A stretch of DNA of 33,655 nucleotides, from contig JAFTIN010000013.1 of the NCBI GenBank assembly GCA_017456895.1, forward strand, positions 1-33,655. The letters run 5' to 3'. Shown here piece after piece: positions 30,297 through 33,655 of the stretch. Numbering within the stretch: position 1 is the first letter of the stretch; each line of letters begins with the position of its first letter. Under the pieces are notes generated by a model, which was not told where the DNA came from, searched no databases, and worked only from the letters and a program-made list of their open reading frames with translations. The DNA is from Clostridia bacterium. Its GTDB lineage: Bacteria; Bacillota; Clostridia; Oscillospirales; CAG-272. The position numbers and the translations under genes were made by a program.

Positions 30297-31079
30297 ATGA
30301 AAAAAATACTGAGACTTACGTCCGTTATCACTCTTTGGGCGTTGCTTCTTTGCATCCTTGCATCCTGTAATCTGTTCAGCAAGGATCCTGCCGAGGTTAT
30401 TTCCGCTGCAGAAGAAGCCCTTGCATCCACCCCTTACAAGATGGAGCTGGGAATACAGCTCACATCTGAGGATGAGGGAATGAAGGAGACTATAGACAAG
30501 CTCTCTTTGCCCACGCTCACTCTCGTCGTTGACGGAGAAAGCTTTATGGCATCCTCGTCCTACCGCCTTGACGGCAGGCTATTAAGCAGTAAGTATACCG
30601 CCATTGACGGTGTCATCTACTACGAAGGGTATGAGGAGAATACCGAGAAGACCGAGTTCGTGAAGGAAAAGACAACCCTCACCGATGAGGTGAAGGATAG
30701 GATCCTTGAGAGATTTTCCGGTGTTAGCTATCTTGATCCCGACAGCTTCGGCAAGGTATCCGCTACCGGATTTGGCAAGGATTGCGTTATTACCTGCACT
30801 GAAATAAAGGATGAGGCTCTTAAGAACGTCGAGGACGTGCTCTCGGGCAGTCTCTCTCACCTTAGCGCGGTTGTCGGCGTTAAGGACGCGTCTCTCCTTC
30901 TCCAGGTATCCGACGGTAAGTATCAGGGCGCAGTCTTTACCTGTACGTACGTTGTCACCACCGACTCTGACGTCTATACCGTAGTTATGACCGCAGGCGC
31001 TCTGTATGAGTACAACACCGGCGCTACCGTAGTGTCACCTACAGATGCAGCCAATTATAAAGAAGTGCCTTTTATCTAA
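30297..31079 (+). CDS. Unknown lipoprotein, paralogue A
   Basis: 260 residues from ATG 30297, GGAG at 30287-30290. Lipobox LCILASC gives the acylated cysteine. The mature part has an early helix (DPAEVISAAEEALASTPYKMEL) and then beta-strand repeats, a layout reminiscent of LolA/LppX-like lipid-binding folds, though no such assignment is secure. It shares order and phrases with the lipoprotein at 32498: LTDE/LTDA after the middle strand, ITCTEI/IICTEV, and a DGKY/DGSY turn followed by a CTY/CEY strand. The two therefore are paralogues flanking the nuclease gene. Function unknown. Confidence 0.82.
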   Translation: MKKILRLTSVITLWALLLCILASCNLFSKDPAEVISAAEEALASTPYKMELGIQLTSEDEGMKETIDKLSLPTLTLVVDGESFMASSSYRLDGRLLSSKYTAIDGVIYYEGYEENTEKTEFVKEKTTLTDEVKDRILERFSGVSYLDPDSFGKVSATGFGKDCVITCTEIKDEALKNVEDVLSGSLSHLSAVVGVKDASLLLQVSDGKYQGAVFTCTYVVTTDSDVYTVVMTAGALYEYNTGATVVSPTDAANYKEVPFI

Positions 31080-31134
31080 AAAAGAAAAGTATTATTTACA
31101 TAATTAATAGATAAGACGCTTAACGGAGAATAAT

Positions 31135-32475
31135 ATGAAGAGATTTAACAAGAGCTTAATTGCGGTAATACTACTGCTTACCTTAATATTTACCACGCTC
31201 CTGCCCGTATCCGCGGCAGGCACGACTCTCGAGTACTCGGATAAGTACAACTCGGGACAAAGAGACGTTGTATGTACCACCCTCGACGGCACAAACGCCG
31301 AGAATTACTACAACGGCAGCTACACCTACGACAGGCTATCCGAGCTTGACTCGGACGATCTGCTCCTTCAGCTCCGCGGACTTATGAAGTCCACACATAA
31401 GAAGATTTCGAGCTACGATAACTGCCATTATATGGCAGACAGAACCGACTGTGAGAACGAGAACGGCAGAGTCCTCCTTATCTACACCAGCTACTCCGCT
31501 ACCATGTCTCAGTGGAACGGCTGGAACAGAGAACACGTGTGGCCTAAGTCACTCGGCGGTAACAACACCAACGGCGGCGGCGCAGACCTTCACCACATCC
31601 GTCCCTCGGATGCGGGAGTAAACAGCTCGCGCGGTAACAAGAAGTACGGTGAAGCGGGCACCGGCGCCACCGCAAAGTACGGTACCGATCCTGCTGTCGG
31701 AGTGCTCGGCGGCTACTATAACTCCACATACTTTGAGCCGCTTGATAACGTCAAGGGCGACGTTGCGAGAATTTGTCTTTACGTTTGGGTAAGATGGGGC
31801 TCCGAGTGGGGAGCAACCAGCATCACCAAGGTGTTCCAGAGCGTTGACGTGCTTCTTGAATGGTGCGCGCTCGACCCGGTTGATACTTGGGAAATGGGCA
31901 GAAACGAGGTCGTTGAGGCATACCAGGGTAACAGAAACGTGTTTATCGACTATCCCGAGCTTGCATGGCTCCTCTTTGACAGGGAGATCCCCGACGATAT
32001 GGTGACTCCCTCGGGCGAGGCTATGGAGGGTTCCGGCGGCGTTACTCCCGATCCCAAGCCTGATCCCGATCCCAAGCCCGATCCCGGCCCCACCGTCTGC
32101 GAGCACGACAACACCGAGATCAGAAACGAAAAGGCGGCCGACTGTAAGAATAACGGATACACCGGTGACGTCTACTGCACCGACTGTGACGAAAAGATAT
32201 CCTCCGGTACCAGCATTCCCTCGACGGGGGAGCACACCTGGTCCGAGCCCGTGGTAAAGAATCCGGCTACCGAGCGTGAAAACGGCAGCGCGGAGTCTGT
32301 TTGTACCGTGTGCGGAACGACAAAGTTTATCGTCATTCCCGCTCTCGGCGCTCTGCCCACCGACAATCCCTTCTGGTCAAGCGATGAGGAGATGATCGTC
32401 TTTGCTATTATCAAGGACGTCTTCGACCGCACCTTCCTTGGTCTTGTTGTAAAGGAGACCTCGGCCGCGGAGTAA
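31135..32475 (+). CDS. Secreted endonuclease I (EndA/NucM family) with C-terminal repeat domain
   Basis: 446 residues, ATG 31135 behind GGAG. A signal peptide (about 1-25, ending LPVSAA) precedes the nuclease domain (about 45-290). The beta-beta-alpha-metal site is visible as NREHVWPKSLGG and GADLHHIRPSD, followed by NSSRGNKKYG. A Pro/Asp/Lys linker (PKPDPDPKPDPGP) leads to a cysteine-bearing domain (CEHDNTEIRNEKAADC, YCTDCDEKI, CTVCGTTKF), a small zinc-ribbon-like repeat common on secreted gut Firmicutes proteins. The nuclease likely digests extracellular DNA or RNA for nutrition or competition. Flanking paralogous lipoproteins suggest a functional set. Confidence 0.9.
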   Translation: MKRFNKSLIAVILLLTLIFTTLLPVSAAGTTLEYSDKYNSGQRDVVCTTLDGTNAENYYNGSYTYDRLSELDSDDLLLQLRGLMKSTHKKISSYDNCHYMADRTDCENENGRVLLIYTSYSATMSQWNGWNREHVWPKSLGGNNTNGGGADLHHIRPSDAGVNSSRGNKKYGEAGTGATAKYGTDPAVGVLGGYYNSTYFEPLDNVKGDVARICLYVWVRWGSEWGATSITKVFQSVDVLLEWCALDPVDTWEMGRNEVVEAYQGNRNVFIDYPELAWLLFDREIPDDMVTPSGEAMEGSGGVTPDPKPDPDPKPDPGPTVCEHDNTEIRNEKAADCKNNGYTGDVYCTDCDEKISSGTSIPSTGEHTWSEPVVKNPATERENGSAESVCTVCGTTKFIVIPALGALPTDNPFWSSDEEMIVFAIIKDVFDRTFLGLVVKETSAAE

Positions 32476-32497
32476 TTACCGCCCGAGAATATAAGGT

Positions 32498-33292
32498 ATG
32501 AAAAAAATATTATCCCTGATCCTTCTTGCATCGCTTCTTCTGTCCTTATTTTCATCCTGCTCGAGGACGCCCGAGAGCCTGATAGAGAGGGCGGAAAGGA
32601 AGCTCAAGAAGGGTTCGTACGAAATTGAAGTAAGCGTTGATTACACCGTCGCTGATGAGGAGATCGCTCTTATATTCGAGCAGCTTGAAAGCTCCGAGAC
32701 GAAAATACTCGTCGAGAAGGACGGAGTCGCGATAGAGAAGGCTCTCGTGATCGACTACGGCGAGGTCAAGAGCGAATTTATCAACACCTACGTCCTCACA
32801 GGGGGCAGGGTTTTCCTGGACATGGCGTATAAATCAAACGGTGCCGTCAACTCGACAAAGAGCTCTGCGGCCCTCACCGATGCCGAGCGCGAGGATATCG
32901 TGAATAGGGCAAAGCTTATCGGAAGCATCGGAATAAACTCCTTTAATGAAGTTAAATGCGAGAGGCTTGACGGTGAGTACCGTATCATCTGCACCGAGGT
33001 CAATGAGGATTCGAGAGCAAGGCTTGAAGGTATCCTGATCTCGGAGCTTGAGGGCGCGGTCGAAACCGTAGGCATCCGTTCGTCAAGGCTCACGGTGGTG
33101 ATCGAGGACGGCTCGTACGACTCTGTGACTCTTGAATGTGAATATGAGCTTAAGCTCTCGGGCAAGACATATTCACTAAGGGCGGAGTATGAGCTTGAGT
33201 ATGACTATGACGAATGGGTGGACGTCACGATCCCCGAGAACTACGCGAGCTACTCCGAGGTCGATCTTAACGCGATACTCGATACGCTTTAA
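32498..33292 (+). CDS. Unknown lipoprotein, paralogue B
   Basis: 264 residues; ATG 32498 with only a weak AAGG nearby, probably co-expressed with the nuclease 22 bases upstream. The lipobox is LFSSC. The mature part begins RTPESLIERAERKLKKGSYEIEV, matching the early helix and strand of the 30297 lipoprotein, and continues with the same layout (IDYGEVKSEF, LTDAEREDI, IICTEV, DGSYDSVTLECEY). It ends with an acidic YDYDEWVDV tail. No known domain is recognised. The arrangement lipoprotein-nuclease-lipoprotein implies gene duplication around the nuclease. A terminator follows at 33304. Confidence 0.82.
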   Translation: MKKILSLILLASLLLSLFSSCSRTPESLIERAERKLKKGSYEIEVSVDYTVADEEIALIFEQLESSETKILVEKDGVAIEKALVIDYGEVKSEFINTYVLTGGRVFLDMAYKSNGAVNSTKSSAALTDAEREDIVNRAKLIGSIGINSFNEVKCERLDGEYRIICTEVNEDSRARLEGILISELEGAVETVGIRSSRLTVVIEDGSYDSVTLECEYELKLSGKTYSLRAEYELEYDYDEWVDVTIPENYASYSEVDLNAILDTL

Positions 33293-33303
33293 AAAAACAC
33301 AGA

Positions 33304-33338
33304 TTCCCCGCCGAGGATAATACGGCGGGGAATATTTT
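33304..33338 (+). terminator. Rho-independent terminator of the lipoprotein-nuclease cluster
   Basis: TTCCCCGCCG (33304-33313) with CGGCGGGGAA (33323-33332), then TATTTTTG. Confidence 0.9.
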
Positions 33339-33423
33339 TGTACAACGAAAACGCAGCGACTATCGCGTGGTTCAATGGAGGTTAACCGATGAAAAGAATG
33401 AAAAGCAGCGAATGGTAGCTTTT

Positions 33424-33583
33424 CCAACCTTCCCCCTTGGGTAACGTAGTGAAACCGAGGGTGTTAGAAAACGATTGAATATCGTTTTCCCCCGAGGTGC
33501 CCGAGCCCGCAGGCGAGACTAGGGGGACCACAAAGTGGTGGATGAGGTTTATTAAAAGTTAGTTTATCGCAACCTCACCCACC
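33424..33583. repeat. Nested palindromic repeat (long form inside another element)
   Basis: The outer element begins CCTTCCCCC and resumes GGGGGACC (33522-33529), as in 29386-29410. In its loop sits the scaffold 33441-33465 plus 33491-33519, close to 29120-29144 and 29172-29200 (21/25 and 28/29 matching bases). Inside that is the hairpin GAAAACGAT-TGAAT-ATCGTTTTC (33467-33489). The remainder 33584-33655 continues repeat-like to the window edge, and 33339-33420 has no gene. Confidence 0.85.
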
Positions 33584-33655
33584 GTCATCACGCGAACCCC
33601 TAAACTCGACTTCGCTCGTTTTGGGGAACCCCGTGGCGGTCCCCCCTCCCCAAAG

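Noticed and set aside
31549..32235. Minus-strand frame over the endonuclease gene
   Set aside because: Repetitive Gly/Val product opposite a nuclease with clear active-site motifs.

Overview
The window looks like a chromosomal segment of an anaerobic, probably gut-associated, Clostridia-type Bacillota (Firmicutes). The clues are AGGAGG-type ribosome binding sites, consensus sigma-A promoters, a DRE-TIM type (Re-)citrate synthase feeding an oxidative half TCA path, an Fe-S/FAD/FMN enoate reductase, and many cysteine-lipobox lipoproteins. No rRNA or tRNA gene, CRISPR array, transposase or phage gene was seen, and I cannot name the genus.

Layout. 1-1770: an AT-rich accessory stretch with the 3' end of one unknown gene and a two-gene unit (506-1549) bracketed by two nearly identical terminators. 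1896-3556 (-): aminotransferase plus Lrp-type regulator. 3656-5011 (+): M19 dipeptidase and L-rhamnose mutarotase. 5314-10499 (-): an operon of Re-citrate synthase, GntR/FCD regulator, aconitase and isocitrate dehydrogenase, which together make 2-oxoglutarate from oxaloacetate and acetyl-CoA; a GntR-like palindrome lies just downstream of its promoter. 10847-17249 (+): a carbohydrate operon of heparinase II/III-like lyase, SpoU/TrmH rRNA methyltransferase, GH2 beta-mannosidase, ROK kinase and SIS isomerase, followed by a lipoprotein. 17948-21794 (-): PlsC-like acyltransferase, then yifB and tcdA. 22076-33292 (+, with one - gene): a 980-aa secreted anchored protein, an old-yellow-enzyme/FadH-type reductase, an FKBP-type lipoprotein, an amidase-fold protein on the minus strand, and a secreted endonuclease I between two paralogous lipoproteins.

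The most unusual content is non-coding. Three intergenic arrays (4565-4662, 5029-5097, 13367-13426) are strings of very short perfect hairpins. Every hairpin has a different stem, and they are joined by an almost constant linker of about 7 nt (GTGAAAT, ATGAATT or ATGAAAT). A second signal is a set of modular, nested palindromic repeats (17873-17918, 29104-29215, 33424-33583). In these a conserved scaffold carries an interchangeable hairpin and is itself placed in the loop of different outer palindromes. In both systems pairing is conserved while sequence is not, which suggests selection or generation at the level of hairpin structure. A MITE-like pair (21862-21952, 27196-27319) is also present.
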